Positions 46,471-58,819 of a DNA stretch of 60,000 nucleotides are shown here, piece after piece. This DNA comes from Tubulanus polymorphus (Eukaryota; Nemertea; Palaeonemertea; Tubulaniformes; Tubulanidae), in NCBI RefSeq assembly GCF_964204645.1, contig NC_134028.1:19568153-19628152 (forward strand). Reading direction: 5' to 3'. The notes under the pieces are model-generated. The model saw only the letters and a list, made by a program, of their open reading frames with translations. It was not told where the DNA came from and did not search any database. Both the position numbers and the translations under genes were made by a program. Each line of letters starts with the position of its first letter. Position 1 is the stretch's first letter.

Positions 46471-47830
46471 TTAACAGATGATGAATGCTACCACCGATAT
46501 AGCAGGCATTGAGCGACTTCACGGTCTGTTATCACACCATCTTGTTGACAGAGATTCGAAACGTGGTCTACCTTTAACCAAAAAACCAGACTTCTGATAG
46601 CAATGCACTTTTACGCAAGTGGATAATTCTTAGAAGTGATTGCTGATAGTTTTGGGGTGAGCAAATCGACGGTGTCAAGATGTATAAGCGAAGTGACCAA
46701 TGCTCTATATATGCTCGTTGAAGAATGATTTTTTGTAAAATTTCCTACGACAAATTTTGAAATATTTCGCTAAAACGAAAGCGGACTTATGTCTGATATC
46801 GCAATTTCCTGGGATAATTGGGTGCATCGATGGAACGCACATGCGATTAAAGGTTCCAAATGAGAAAGAAGCCGACCATGTTAATGGTTAAAGGGAAACC
46901 ATAGTATCAATGTGCAGGCTGTTTGCAATGCCGATGGTAAGTTTAATATTTATAGTAAGATAGGTAAGCATATACATTCACACACCGCGAATTTATTGGT
47001 ACAAAAAAATTATATTTAATTGACTCGCGAATAACAAGATTCGAAATATATACTATAGAAGATTTTGGAATAGTGGTCTGAGCTCAAGCTAAGGGAAGGG
47101 GGGAGGGATATTGGTAAGATATTCATACTTTTTAGCTTATGCTTTAAGAATATTCATTTCATTTTCAGGATTATTTACGAATATTTTTGCACTATGGCCA
47201 GGAAGTTGTCACGATATAGCTTCATCTACAGAGCCTTTTCGCTTGCCAGGTAACGTTTTGAGAAATTAAAAGCCGCGTAGTAAATGTAAAAGCAATATAG
47301 GCCTACAAGGAGCTGAATTTAACTAACGTGCTTAATGTTGCTTCAGTCGTTGTTGGCATAGCGCCGATTGGTTATTTAAGCCTAATATACTTCACAAAAT
47401 GCGATAGGTTACTTAATAGAAAATGTCTACTCTAACTTCAATATAGAAAATCCATGTATTTTAAACAATTATAATCTTACATTTTAGATACTTGAATGGA
47501 ACCCCTTACGAAGGTCACTTGCTTGGGGATAGTGGATATGCCTTAAAACCACCTCATTACACCATACTTTAATTGTAATGGACTGCAACAACATAACTTA
47601 AATAGATCTCATAAACAAACCTGTCAACTATAGAAAGAACATTTGGATGGCTAAAGAGAAGATTTCACTGTTTACATGGTGAATTAAGATTAGCTCCTAC
47701 AAAAGCATGCAAGGTTATAACAGCATGTGCAGTATTGCAAACTCGCAATAATGAATAAAGTGGTTTTCAGGGATGATGCAGTGAATTATGAACTAGTAGA
47801 AGATGACAGGGCCGTCGTTTTGCTTAACAA
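46470..47830 (+). pseudogene. PIF/Harbinger transposase relic
   Basis: Fragments in order: GIERLHGLLSHHLVDRDSKR, LIAMHFYASG, VIADSFGVSKSTVSRCISEV (helix-turn-helix), QFPGIIGCIDGTHMRLKVPN (first DDE Asp), SINVQAVCNADGKF, NIFALWPGSCHDI, LLGDSGYALKPPHYT (second Asp) and [20 protein letters not shown] (Glu region). Stops and frameshifts separate them and two intron-like gaps occur (46.94-47.17 and 47.26-47.49 kb). The enzyme would have moved the element by cut and paste. It is inactive here. Confidence 0.85.
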
Positions 47831-48334
47831 TTTTTTTTCAAAAGCACGCTCGTCATTGTCTGTACTAGGTGGTTGGCTCACGGCTTCTCATGCTTCTGTG
47901 AATGAGACCGTGAAATGGCCCCAAAACGCATCTCCGGCGATTGAATTTTCAAAATTTTTTTTGTATATATATATATATATATAACTTTTGAAAAAAAACA
48001 AATTCACCATTTTATACACAATTATTCCTTTTTTCTAAGTGTTTTCTCTTCGCTTTGTTTTCTGGAACGAGAAATGAATTTATGATCGTGCGTGGTTTGG
48101 ATTGAGTTGGCGTTTAATGAAACATCCGACAGTATTTAGATTCAATCAACGAGCAAACAAAAGAAATCAGATAACATTTATAATGCGATTATTTGATAAC
48201 TTTGATCAATACATAATTTGTGACACTTACCGCATGAAATATTTTCGGTCGATTTTTGCGAAAATTTTGCGTAACCGTATCTTGCAGCAGGATTTTGTCG
48301 GCGAGTACGATGTAATCTGTGTGAAAGAAAATAT

Positions 48335-48445
48335 AATATATGAGTCCAGTGGGATTCGAGCCCTGCCTGCTCTGCAAAAAAGGCGGCGCTCGTGGCACGA
48401 TGCCAGCCATTGCTGCATGTATTTTTGGGTCTAGCAGTAGACACT
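48335..48445 (-). mobile_element. tRNA-like SINE fragment
   Basis: On the minus strand TGGCTGGCATCGTGCC (box A-like) precedes GGGCTCGAATCCCACTGG (box B) by about 45 nt. The spacing suggests a tRNA-derived SINE head. Confidence 0.33.
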
Positions 48446-48761
48446 GTAAATTTAGGATTATGAATCAATCACAAAGCACTTGGAGGGTTTATATGCTCGG
48501 AATGCTTGGAAGGCCAGACATGTTCAGTGTACTGTCAAGTAGGTAACATGGCATAAGCTTAGATAAACAGGGTAAGTAAGAATTTAAATCTTCTAGTCAC
48601 GAGGTCATGATCTATTTTCCGACCCTGAAATTCAAGGATACTTCCTGGATAGGTTTTAAGGTCATCAATGACGTAATCAGGCAGCCGATAATATAAAACA
48701 AATGCTCAACTCATTAGATTCACACCATGGATTCGGGTCTAAAACCAAATGATTTCTTACC

Positions 48762-49290
48762 CTATTCTTCATTTAATGCATCCAATAAAATTATTCCTTG
48801 ACCTTCTTGTTGCCCAGTGTTATAAAATACGGGAAAACTGTCGAGATAATCGGTGTCTGGAATGACGCTCCATGCCACCCGGTTTTCATTCGCCGCGATG
48901 ATCTTTTCAATGACTGGATCTTCCTCAGTGAGGCAAGTATCCGGTGGTCCACCCCCCGTTTTCTGGAGACTGCCTTTCCGCTCCATATTTTTCACTTTCG
49001 CTTTTGAGGACATGTTTTTCCATTTATACTTAATGTCATCAGGCTTGCGGACAGCGTTTCCCAGGCTATTGACAGCCGCCGTGATATCTTTCCAAAGCGC
49101 CTGGTTCCTTCTATTTATTGGAGATATCTGTCGTCAGTTTCGAAAACAAGACGTCCTTATTCTTGAGCACCATATCTGATAAAACCGCCATTTCGTCTTT
49201 GCTAAAATTGCATCCTCTTGTATGCCCTTTTTTGTTTGAAATCAGAGGAGGCAACGTCGCTGATGGGATTTGAAAACGACGCCATTTTTA
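48762..49290 (-). pseudogene. Myb/SANT-like partner protein of the Harbinger element
   Basis: Leftward frames carry NFSKDEMAVLSDMVLKNKDV, after a stop a Trp-containing helix and KPDDIKYKWKNMSSKAKVKN, then GSLQKTGGGPPDTCLTEED. This is the layout of the Myb-like DNA-binding protein that Harbinger elements encode beside the transposase. One stop and a frame change near 49,145-49,100 break it. It points toward the transposase gene, as usual for the pair. Confidence 0.72.
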
Positions 49291-49462
49291 ACCCTGATGA
49301 TGAATTGTGGGATACTAACTCAGAGTTAGTTAACTCAGAGCTAACCATGAACTGTGGAACACAATTTTAACCCTCGGTTTACTAACTCTGAGTTTGACCT
49401 TAGGGGCAAAAGCTAACTCAGAGTTAACTTTAACTCACAACTGTGGAACGGGGTCCTGGGGC

Positions 49463-49575
49463 CAGTTGCTCAAAAGTTGGTTAAAGTTGGTCATAGAAAC
49501 AATTAAATTTCAATTGTCACTATGTCAACTATCCAATAGTTAACTCTAGCCAACTTTTGAACAACTGGCCCTTGG
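49463..49575. mobile_element. Short MITE with terminal inverted repeats
   Basis: GGGCCAGTTGCTCAAAAGTT at the left and AACTTTTGAACAACTGGCCC at the right bound about 113 bp without coding sequence. Confidence 0.82.
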
Positions 49576-51030
49576 CCAATAACTATTGTTTTGGTGCGTT
49601 GATTCAATTATGTCGTTTTGTCGTTATGTCGCCCTCATTTGCAAAATCGCGATTTTCTTGCATATTTTGGAATTCGTGATTGGGGTGGGGTCTCGGGAAT
49701 TGAAATTATAGTCAGTTTTTGCCCATTCTGGTGGGTTTTGGAGGCATAAAAGCTGTTCCGTAAAACAGGACAACATTGATGCAAGATGACTTTCCAAGTG
49801 AAAGGGTAATGAAGGTTAATATTTCAGTGATATGGTATTAAAAAACATTTATTCCTAACTTTTAATATACATTTAATGCAAAATAGAAACAAATGATATC
49901 TTTATCAACTTTCAAACCTGTAGTGAATCATCATATACAGCTATAATCATATGGTATTTGATCAACCCCTTTTTTTAAGCACTTTAGTTCCTGGGCTTTT
50001 GTTTTCAGTTTTACTTTAACTTGTATTATTACACCTAGTTTGCCGTTTGTTGTATTCTACTAATTGTTTTCCTGTCTCTGCTTTAATTTACTTTCTGTTA
50101 TTCAATGGATACATCTGTCGTAGATATTGCACCTGCTACCTACACTATACATACACACACACTATAGACGTGTCATTTCATTCATGAATATGCTATAGCT
50201 AGCAAGGGAGTCGCCGAGCTGTATAACGGGTTCCCGTTACTTCTCGCAAAAGTTACGGGTGACGGTTTGCGAGTGGAACTGAAAAGCTCTATTTTCAAAA
50301 AAGGCACAGAATAAACTTGACAGTGTTCCAGATACCCCTGGAGTTTTTCTTTTAGCTGACAGGGGCTATGTTTAAACACGTCCTCTTTTCGGTTCCATAT
50401 GATACCCAAGGCACATTTTGTGATGGGGCAAACTTGGTCAAATCTTTCTTTGTAGGCCTACCGCTAGCTATATGCCACGTCTAAGTCTGCTATGACCCCA
50501 TGCAAATTGGAGAGTCACTTGTTAGTCAAAACCCACCCCTTTGCAGCATGAGCAACTATCTCCTTCAACAAGCTAGTCACAGCTCGGATGGGGTTTAATC
50601 TACCAATTTAATGAGGTCGTAAATGTAGAAATCTTCTAGAGCCACCATCAACCCCGAGGATAAAGGCAGCAGGACGAAAGAACACACTTAGAGTGTAGTT
50701 ATATTGATTACACGTCACGGTAAAGAACATAATCATGTTCAATTCGTGAGACTTGTGCCAAACCAATGTTCAAGTTCTTATCATAAAGCAGCAATTCATT
50801 AGTCAGTTTCTGTCATTTCAGTAAAGGAAGTTACGTCGTCGCATTTTAGTTTTAGTTAACAACACAGTAATATCAGAGGTGATAGTATGTAGACCGACAG
50901 ACTATACTGAGTACACTCCTGGCAGTCCAGTTTGGTTAGGTTAAATTTTAGTTTTAGTTTAAGTTCGGTTTTGGTTTTGAGATACAAACCCGGGATACCT
51001 AATAGGTTAACCCATTCGACGGCAGAGAAC
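49576..51030. other. Unassigned region
   Basis: At 49,605-49,680 there is a reverse-complement match to the sequence that precedes the minisatellites (TGCAAATGAGGGCGACAT at 15.68 kb). The rest shows no gene or repeat that I recognise. Confidence 0.5.
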
Positions 51031-51334
51031 GGTGTCCAATTCCTATTGGTCAATATTGGAATGCGCCACGCGGTCCACAGTGAGTAGAATCAGTCGGTCC
51101 CATGTTAAAATGAAGGAGAAAGTGAGTGTTATGTGGGAAGCCGGGTGCGGCGACGAGGTCGGCAGTAATTCGGTTTCGATTCCCGATTTCGACCAACAAT
51201 GCTCAAACCGGCATGATATTTCGGACGATGAGGGCAATGAGGGACCTTCAACTAAAAGGACCAAATCGGGTTCTGCTGTGGGAAGTGCTCATGCCACTGG
51301 CTCGAGCAGGCCTAGCATTTTTCAGCAATGCTGA

Positions 51335-51674
51335 ATAAATGGCAAAGAGACTATAGGAGTTTGGTGAATGGATACCTTGCCAACATAGTGCAGGGGTTAT
51401 TCCAAGAAGGGATTAGTGATGTATCGTTTACGTTTAAGTCTTTTGCAAGAAGTGTGAGAGACCGGACAATTGTGAGAGTCTCGTACCCGTGAAAGTTGAC
51501 CAACTGGCTTGGAATATAATCTCGACGAAGTCACAGTCGATGGATGCGAAGTTACGAATCATGCAGACTCGCATCGCAAAGGCAGGAGTATATCTTACTT
51601 ATCCGGCCAATAAGTTTAGTATTAGTGGATCGGTTGGAAGCCGAGTTATCACAATCACAATCCCAGCAGGATAA
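51335..51674 (+). pseudogene. Retroelement gag-like fragment (tentative)
   Basis: Frames hold GYLANIVQGLFQEGISD and then CERPDNCESLVPVKVDQLAW with a following SQSMDAKLRIMQTRIAKAG. A similar build occurs in ORF1 proteins of DIRS-like or related retroelements of marine invertebrates, as I recall it. Frame changes make it a relic. Confidence 0.32.
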
Positions 51675-51699
51675 GAGTGACACGATTGACTTGCAAGAA

Positions 51700-51732
51700 G
51701 AAATATAGCTGCAAAGCAGCGATGACGGGTTT
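51700..51732 (-). repeat. GCTGCTTTGCAGC hairpin tail, inverted
   Basis: AAATATAGCTGCAAAGCAGC then GATGACGGGTTT is the reverse complement of the tail at 44.98 kb. Confidence 0.8.
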
Positions 51733-52644
51733 CCGCCTAACTGGTTAAATGTCGTACTGGGAAGCGTACAAAACTTGAATGGAAATAATTTTAATCAGTC
51801 CATAACATATGACTATTTTGACGAAGCACAACCTGGTCAACAATATTCTGAAATGTGGATCCATAAGGTTTACCAAGTACTGATGTACCATGTCTAGTCA
51901 AAATGCCTTTGAGGATACCAAAGATATGGTGCTTGCAAAGTCCCCTGGTGGCAATCAATCTGTTCAGTGAGGAATTTACATTCAGAAATAAGCAACAATG
52001 TTTAACAAAGTTGTTTTTGTTTTCATTTATAAGCGATAGTTTACTCTTACTTTAGCCTATCGCACATATGTTTATGGGTTTATAACATTTTTTAAAACCG
52101 AACTTGTGAGTGTATACTCATGTATACTCAATAAACATTAATTGACATCAATAGGCAACTTTGCCATGCTAATCACAAATTAGAGAATTGTACATAACAA
52201 AATTATTGCATCGTCGGGATTCGAACGCGATGCACTTCGTCAAGTGATTTAGGGAATGTTGAGTTTATCCGTCAAACGGAAGTTATACAAATGGTGGCTT
52301 TTGAATCGCAGATAGATGAAACACGAAATGACGGATCCTGACTGATGTACTCCGAATCCGTGATTTACGGTTGAGTTGACGCTCATTGGCGTCCGGTAAT
52401 TTGTCGGCATTTCGAGATGTACTTTTTTATCAATGGATGACGATTCCTTGCGTCATTCTTGTCTGCTGTTTAGACCCGGTAATTGCGCGAAATTATTTCA
52501 TTAAACGATCAGACGGAAAGTTATATTTCTGTCAAAATAGAAAATAACGTTTATAAGCTATTAGTAGTCGAATCTGAGTGGAGTTCTGTTTTATGAAAAA
52601 ATTGGTGTACTAAAGTAGGAAGGTGAAAAAGAAATGATGATAAT

Positions 52645-52800
52645 AGATATAGCTGTAAAGCGGCGATGACGGGTTTTCTGAGCTGTTACTGCATTCCTAC
52701 TACCGTCGTCCTCCCTCGGCAGGGATTCGAACCTGATGGCATCGCAACACTCAGCCACAACACGAACCCCTGCCACAGTAGACCGGATGCGCTGGTACAT
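52645..52800 (-). mobile_element. tRNA-derived SINE ending in the hairpin tail
   Basis: On the minus strand GTGGCTGAGTGTT (box A-like) and GGTTCGAATCCCTGCC (a perfect box B) lie about 30 nt apart. About 60 nt later the copy ends in CCCGTCATCGCCGCTTTACA then GCTATATCT. This links the short hairpin tail to a SINE 3' end. Confidence 0.55.
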
Positions 52801-53194
52801 GCGCAGCTTTGCCACACGTCAACTAGCGGCACCAATCAGATTGCTCATTGTTTAATCGCTGAACCGTGTACACGAGCCGGTAACAAAAACCTTTGGAAAC
52901 AACAAATTATTCGCTTGTATGAATTTACGCCACTTTTGATAGGACTGCCTAATCAAATATTTCAATCATGGAGATGGCGAGTTGACTGAGCCCGAGGCGC
53001 ACAGTCAATAGTCAATCATTTTCCTTAAAAGTGTTTCATCTATAGAGGAGATTTAATACAACTTGTCAACTGTTCAATTTCTATAATGCGATGACCTATG
53101 CATGAAAATATGTAGATTTCATGGAAGAACTTTAAATGGATTCATGACGTCATGGCTAATAATGCCATCGTCTAAGCTGCGCATGTGGCTGCGC

Positions 53195-53330
53195 ATTCAG
53201 TCTACTGTGGCAGGGTTTCGTACCGTGGCAAGTCTTGATGCCATAAGGTTGGAATCCCTGCCTGAGGATGTACTATCGTAGAACATTGGCTGAACATTGT
53301 TTTGTCGCACAATCATATGGAGAGTATGGG
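53195..53330 (+). mobile_element. Decayed SINE copy
   Basis: CTACTGTGGCAGGGTTTCGT and GGTTGGAATCCCTGCCTGAG mirror the 52.7-kb SINE in the other orientation, followed by ACTATCGTAGAACATTGGCT, which recurs at 58.74 kb. Confidence 0.45.
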
Positions 53331-53419
53331 TCACAATCCCAGCCAAAAAGACTGGTTTAGTTACGCGTAGTAATAAAGCTGTGATAAAGACAAATCTGCG
53401 CCATGAAGTCATGCGCAGA

Positions 53420-53880
53420 CATAAATGCCCCCTGGTGACCAAATATAAAAACAAATGACGTTGAAACTCACCACAACTATAGGATATGTCAGCAGCTACA
53501 ATTCTGTTATTGATTGTGATTACAAAATATGGAATATGCCTAGGTACCAATACAATATAGAAATACTACAGTTATTCTACTATTCAACGCCCCCTTGTGA
53601 CCATATGCAAAACCCGATGACCTTGAAACTCACCACAATCATAGGACATATCATGAGCTACTTTGCAATTGATCATGGTAACAAAATATGCCCAGGTACC
53701 AATATAACAAGGAAATGCTAAGTTATTCTACTATTTAATGCCCCCCCCCCTGGTGGCCATGTACAAACACCAACAACCTTGAAACTCACCACAATCATAG
53801 AACATGGTATGAGCTACAACTTTTCAATTGATTGTGGTCACAAAATATGCTTAGGTATCAATGTAATGTGGAGCAAGAGA
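53420..53880 (-). repeat. 155-bp satellite, three inverted units
   Basis: Landmarks CCCCCTGGTGACC, CCCCCTTGTGACC and CCCCCTGGTGGCC at about 53,430, 53,587 and 53,743 show a 156-159 bp period. It is the reverse complement of the satellite at 21.84-22.57 kb. Confidence 0.85.
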
Positions 53881-54589
53881 CCCAAGGGGCACTATGGCCA
53901 GTCTGTCAGCTTTTCATCAAATGGCAAATGATGCATTCTGTGGGTTATATATGTCAAAATACACTCCCATCTCAATACCATTATACCAATAATTTACACA
54001 ATACAATTGTGTTGTCAGTAGCACAGACAGCAACTGAAGCTGGCAAGAACAAATACCTCAGATAAATCATGTCCCTTGGTCTCATTGATTTGAATGCGGA
54101 ATAGCATTACATTTTCTGAAATTTGCTCAATAAAACAAAATGGAATTGGATTTGATGTTATATTTGTTCAATAAAGCAAAATCGAATTGGATTTAATCTT
54201 TTTTTTGCAGAATAAAATTTGATTGAATTTGCAGTTTGAGCACATGGCTAATTAGCATATCCAGGTCATCCATCCTATTTGAGAAAAAGCTATTTTCCGG
54301 ACTTTGCATAAATGTATATGATATTTTCTGCAGTGTAAATAAAAATATTCCTCCCAAAAACCAAATCAGCTAAAAGTTTCACAGAATTCGATCTTGAAAT
54401 ACAATTTTAGATCTTAATATAGAACCCGGCAGTAAAACGGTAGACGATACCGCGGGTTCACGTGAAGACCTGCTGATCTCTGCGGCTAAGCCAATCATAT
54501 AGGAGTCTTTGCTTTCTGATTGGCTTTTTAAAACAGATATTTTTGAGTTAAGATTTTCGCGAAAAAGCTCATATAAATTTTAGATTCAT

Positions 54590-54800
54590 AAATTCATGTT
54601 TGTCATTCATCACATGTGTACTGTTTACTAATATCTTTCATATTTATCATTTATATTTCATTCTTTATTGTTCAACAATGTTTAAAGTCATTAAGGAGCA
54701 ATAAAAGTATTTTTGATTTAAATTTGAATTGTCTTAGAACATCCTCGCTTGCCCGGGTTTTATTGCCTCCTGCTGAAGCTCACGCCTAAACAAAGCCTGG
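54590..54800 (+). repeat. Interspersed repeat, copy 1
   Basis: AATGTTTAAAGTCATTAAGG and the next 150 nt (ending GAAGCTCACGCCTAAA) recur at 59,575-59,800. Confidence 0.75.
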
Positions 54801-54874
54801 GCGCAAACCCTTCATTAGTCTATTATTACACTTCCCAAGATTGCTTTAGTGGACAGTTCGCCGCTGAGCAGCCA

Positions 54875-57824
54875 CCAGTCTATGTATTAAGCCTATTACA
54901 TCAGATGCGTTGTTTTTCGCTGGCAGGTTCGCTCAATCAATACTAAACATCCGATTCACTAGATATAGGCTATAGTGGCAACCTGTCCGCCCAGCAAATC
55001 TTAGACCGGAGTAATACAGCAATAAGGTCTGCGGCAGGGTTTATGTTGGTGTGAGCTTCAGCAGGAGGGGATTAAACCCCTGCAAGCGAGCGTGCTTTAA
55101 TTTAGGGTACAGTTCTCAAGGTAGTGAAAAAATTTAACAATGACAGCATAATTTGGCTATCGTATTTGAATCTACGTGTGTTTTATCAGTCTAATTTGAG
55201 TGAGAACTACCGGGTGGGGTAGGCGTTCAAAAACAGTTAAGGCTGTTGGGAATCGACAGATTCAGAATGGCATCTCCGTGAAATAACCAATCCGAGCTAA
55301 TAGCGTTAACTATGCAGGAGGGAAGAAGGCCAATGAATGACAAGTCGGTCCAGCGAGTCACGAAATAGAAACTTCATTTCAATTCAATGAACTTGACGTC
55401 CAATAACTATCATAACAAGAAAATTAATTTTAGAAAATTATTTGACGCCTGCGAAAAAAATGTATAATTTCTGGGCTTAGCTAATGTGGAATTGCAAATT
55501 TGAAATCGAAGTTTTAAGAAATTTGGGGAATGATGAGATTTGGCGATTGGGTAGATGATACAGCGGGTCTTCGACTCTAGTAGTGGTTTAAATTGTTTTA
55601 TTGAAAATTCTCAATAATTGATCGCGAACTTGCGACCGACTTCATTTACTTATGCCTCTAAGCTGGTCTGCAACTTCATTGCCTCCATGGTTGAAGAACG
55701 AGCTCTTCTGATGTCTGCTTCATCATGACTTCGAGCATATCGTGTGGCCTAGCCAGCCGGCCCGGGCCACGGGTTTGGCTGTCACTCGATATCCTAGAGT
55801 CTTGAGTCTGGGTGGGTTGAAGTAGACATTGTCATTTAAAATAACATGCTTATGTTGTTCTGTTGAATTTGGGAATTTTATCCCGAAATTTCAATGTAAT
55901 AAGGATCAATAAAGAATTGAATTGAATTGTCACCTAATACACATGCCATCAGAGGACGCGGAGCCGTATATGATAGCTATGCTATTATAAATTGCTAATC
56001 TCACGAAACCTGCATACTCCTAATATCAAACATATTTTCTAAAACGTTTGAATTTTGAAATTATATGTTTACACATTTTCATATTGACCGCTTGTAGCCG
56101 CTGATGAAATTCACGCCGGCCCTACACACATCGTAGATAGCTTCGTCATTCCACCGGTATGCCCACGTCAGGGTCTGACTTTTATATCAGACTTCCAAAT
56201 CGTGTATATACCGCCATTTAACCGAATAATCCGATTTACTTATCATTTCTATTTATGCCTGCCGCTTCTGATATAATCATACATCCTTTACTATTACAAT
56301 ACGTCTTCTAATGATATTCAATGCAATATAACATTTCGACGTTCAAATACCAGTCTATGTATTAAGCCTATTACATCAGATGCGTTGTTTTTCGCTGGCA
56401 GGTTCGCTCAATCAATACTAAACATCCGATTCACTAGATATAGGCTATAGTGGCAACCTGTCCGCCCAGCAAATCTTAGACCGGAGTAATACAGCAATAA
56501 GGTCTGCGGCAGGGTTTATGTTGGTGTGAGCTTCAGCAGGAGGGGATTAAACCCCTGCAAGCGAGCGTGCTTTAATTTAGGGTACAGTTCTCAAGGTAGT
56601 GAAAAAATTTAACAATGACAGCATAATTTGGCTATCGTATTTGAATCTACGTGTGTTTTATCAGTCTAATTTGAGTGAGAACTACCGGGTGGGGTAGGCG
56701 TTCAAAAACAGTTAAGGCTGTTGGGAATCGACAGATTCAGAATGGCATCTCCGTGAAATGACCAATCCGAGCTAATAGCGTTAACTATGCAGGAGGGAAG
56801 AAGGCCAATGAATGACAAGTCGGTCCAGCGAGTCACGAAATAGAAACTTCATTTCAATTCAATGAACTTGACGTCCAATAACTATCATAACAAGAAAATT
56901 AATTTTAGAAAATTATTTGACGCCTGCGAAAAAAATGTATAATTTCTGGGCTTAGCTAATGTGGAATTGCAAATTTGAAATCGAAGTTTTAAGAAATTTG
57001 GGGAATGATGAGATTTGGCGATTGGGTAGATGATACAGCGGGTCTTCGACTCTAGTAGTGGTTTAAATTGTTTTATTGAAAATTCTCAATAATTGATCGC
57101 GAACTTGCGACCGACTTCATTTACTTATGCCTCTAAGCTGGTCTGCAACTTCATTGCCTCCATGGTTGAAGAACGAGCTCTTCTGATGTCTGCTTCATCA
57201 TGACTTCGAGCATATCGTGTGGCCTAGCCAGCCGGCCCGGGCCACGGGTTTGGCTGTCACTCGATATCCTAGAGTCTTGAGTCTGGGTGGGTTGAAGTAG
57301 ACATTGTCATTTAAAATAACATGCTTATGTTGTTCTGTTGAATTTGGGAATTTTATCCCGAAATTTCAATGTAATAAGGATCAATAAAGAATTGAATTGA
57401 ATTGTCACCTAATACACATGCCATCAGAGGACGCGGAGCCGTATATGATAGCTATGCTATTATAAATTGCTAATCTCACGAAACCTGCATACTCCTAATA
57501 TCAAACATATTTTCTAAAACGTTTGAATTTTGAAATTATATGTTTACACATTTTCATATTGACCGCTTGTAGCCGCTGATGAAATTCACGCCGGCCCTAC
57601 ACACATCGTAGATAGCTTCGTCATTCCACCGGTATGCCCACGTCAGGGTCTGACTTTTATATCAGACTTCCAAATCGTGTATATACCGCCATTTAACCGA
57701 ATAATCCGATTTACTTATCATTTCTATTTATGCCTGCCGCTTCTGATATAATCATACATCCTTTACTATTACAATACGTCTTCTAATGATATTCAATGCA
57801 ATATAACATTTCGACGTTCAAATA
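54875..57824. repeat. Tandem duplication, two 1,475-bp units
   Basis: 54,875-56,349 is repeated at 56,350-57,824. The units look almost identical; one difference is GAAATAACC against GAAATGACC at 55,280/56,755. Each unit has an AATAAAGAATTGAATTGAAT tail but no convincing gene. Confidence 0.95.
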
Positions 57825-58640
57825 TAGGTCATTATATAATCACAGGAAGCCATTCTACATCTATGTCAATAATATTTTGCCAGATAGCTTGTTTGTGTAC
57901 ACATAGACCTGTGACGTTTTGCACATCGATTTACGGCTGTCGTTTGTAAAATGACGCTGAATGATTAACATTGTTTAGGTTTCATAATGGTAACGTTTTA
58001 TAAGGCGTCAAAAAACTAAATCACGAAGGGTACCATCACTTACTATCACTGCTGCGCTGCAATCAGTCTTTATCGGTGCAGTGGGTAGGTAAGGTAACGC
58101 GACGCCGACATTTTCTGACGCTAATCAGTAAGGCCGCAAATGCGGCACATAAGCGGACCATCTACGGTCTAATGGACCGGACCAATTCAATTCAATATAA
58201 AAATGCGTACAACAAATAGATAAAACCTATTGAATATTTGTAATATCAATATCCGCGAACAGGACAACGAACTGAAGCTATTTGAAATGCATGTATCTAG
58301 GGTTTTTCACAGTCGCGTGAATACGTACTACACTGGCATTCCGTATTTAGTTCGAATACGTTTTTTCGTGAATCAATTGCTAGTCCAGATACGTTTTCTT
58401 CTCGGCTGTGTGTGTCGATCGCCTATAGTGGATTGCCACCGGTGTTGCCTGACAGTAAGCAATTTTAAGTTTAAAATATGATGTACAGTATATACATAGA
58501 ATCCACGCAGATTCGGAGCGTGATATTTCTATCAGAATTCAACATTCCGTTTAGTAGCTGTTAGTTGTCGAATGCGAGAGAAGATGAATTTAATGTGATG
58601 AGAAAAAAGTGGAAAATATGAAAATGATAATGATAATCAA
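57825..58640. other. Unassigned region
   Basis: No gene or repeat recognised, apart from AATTCAATTCAATAT at 58,183, the inverse of the ATTGAATTG tail. Confidence 0.5.
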
Positions 58641-58735
58641 CAGAATTACAAGAGAGTTTTCGACCAAAGTCAGAAAACCCTAAATATAACTGCAAAGCAA
58701 TGAAAACGGATTTTCAGAGCTGCAACTGCATACGT
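58641..58735 (-). repeat. Hairpin unit plus hairpin tail, inverted
   Basis: On the minus strand the order is a decayed GCTTTGCAGTTATATTT tail, then AGGGTTTTCTGACTTTGGTC and a weak partner, then (ATT/ATC)n. It shows that the two hairpin motifs belong to one element type. Confidence 0.6.
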
Positions 58736-58819
58736 ACTATCGTAGAACATTGGCTGGACATTGTTTTGTTACACGATCGTATGGAGAGACACCAAATTGA
58801 ATCCGTTGGATAACACGGG

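Noticed and set aside
48102-48468. Overlapping frames of 110, 96 and 73 codons
   Set aside because: Low-complexity translations over SINE-like sequence on both strands. None has a recognisable domain.
52645-52800. Functional tRNA gene, because of the perfect box B
   Set aside because: No acceptor or anticodon stems can be formed and the 3' side runs into the hairpin tail, so it is a SINE.
52666-53550. Frames of 107 and 117 codons
   Set aside because: They lie over SINE and satellite copies in opposite orientation and have no protein-family signal.
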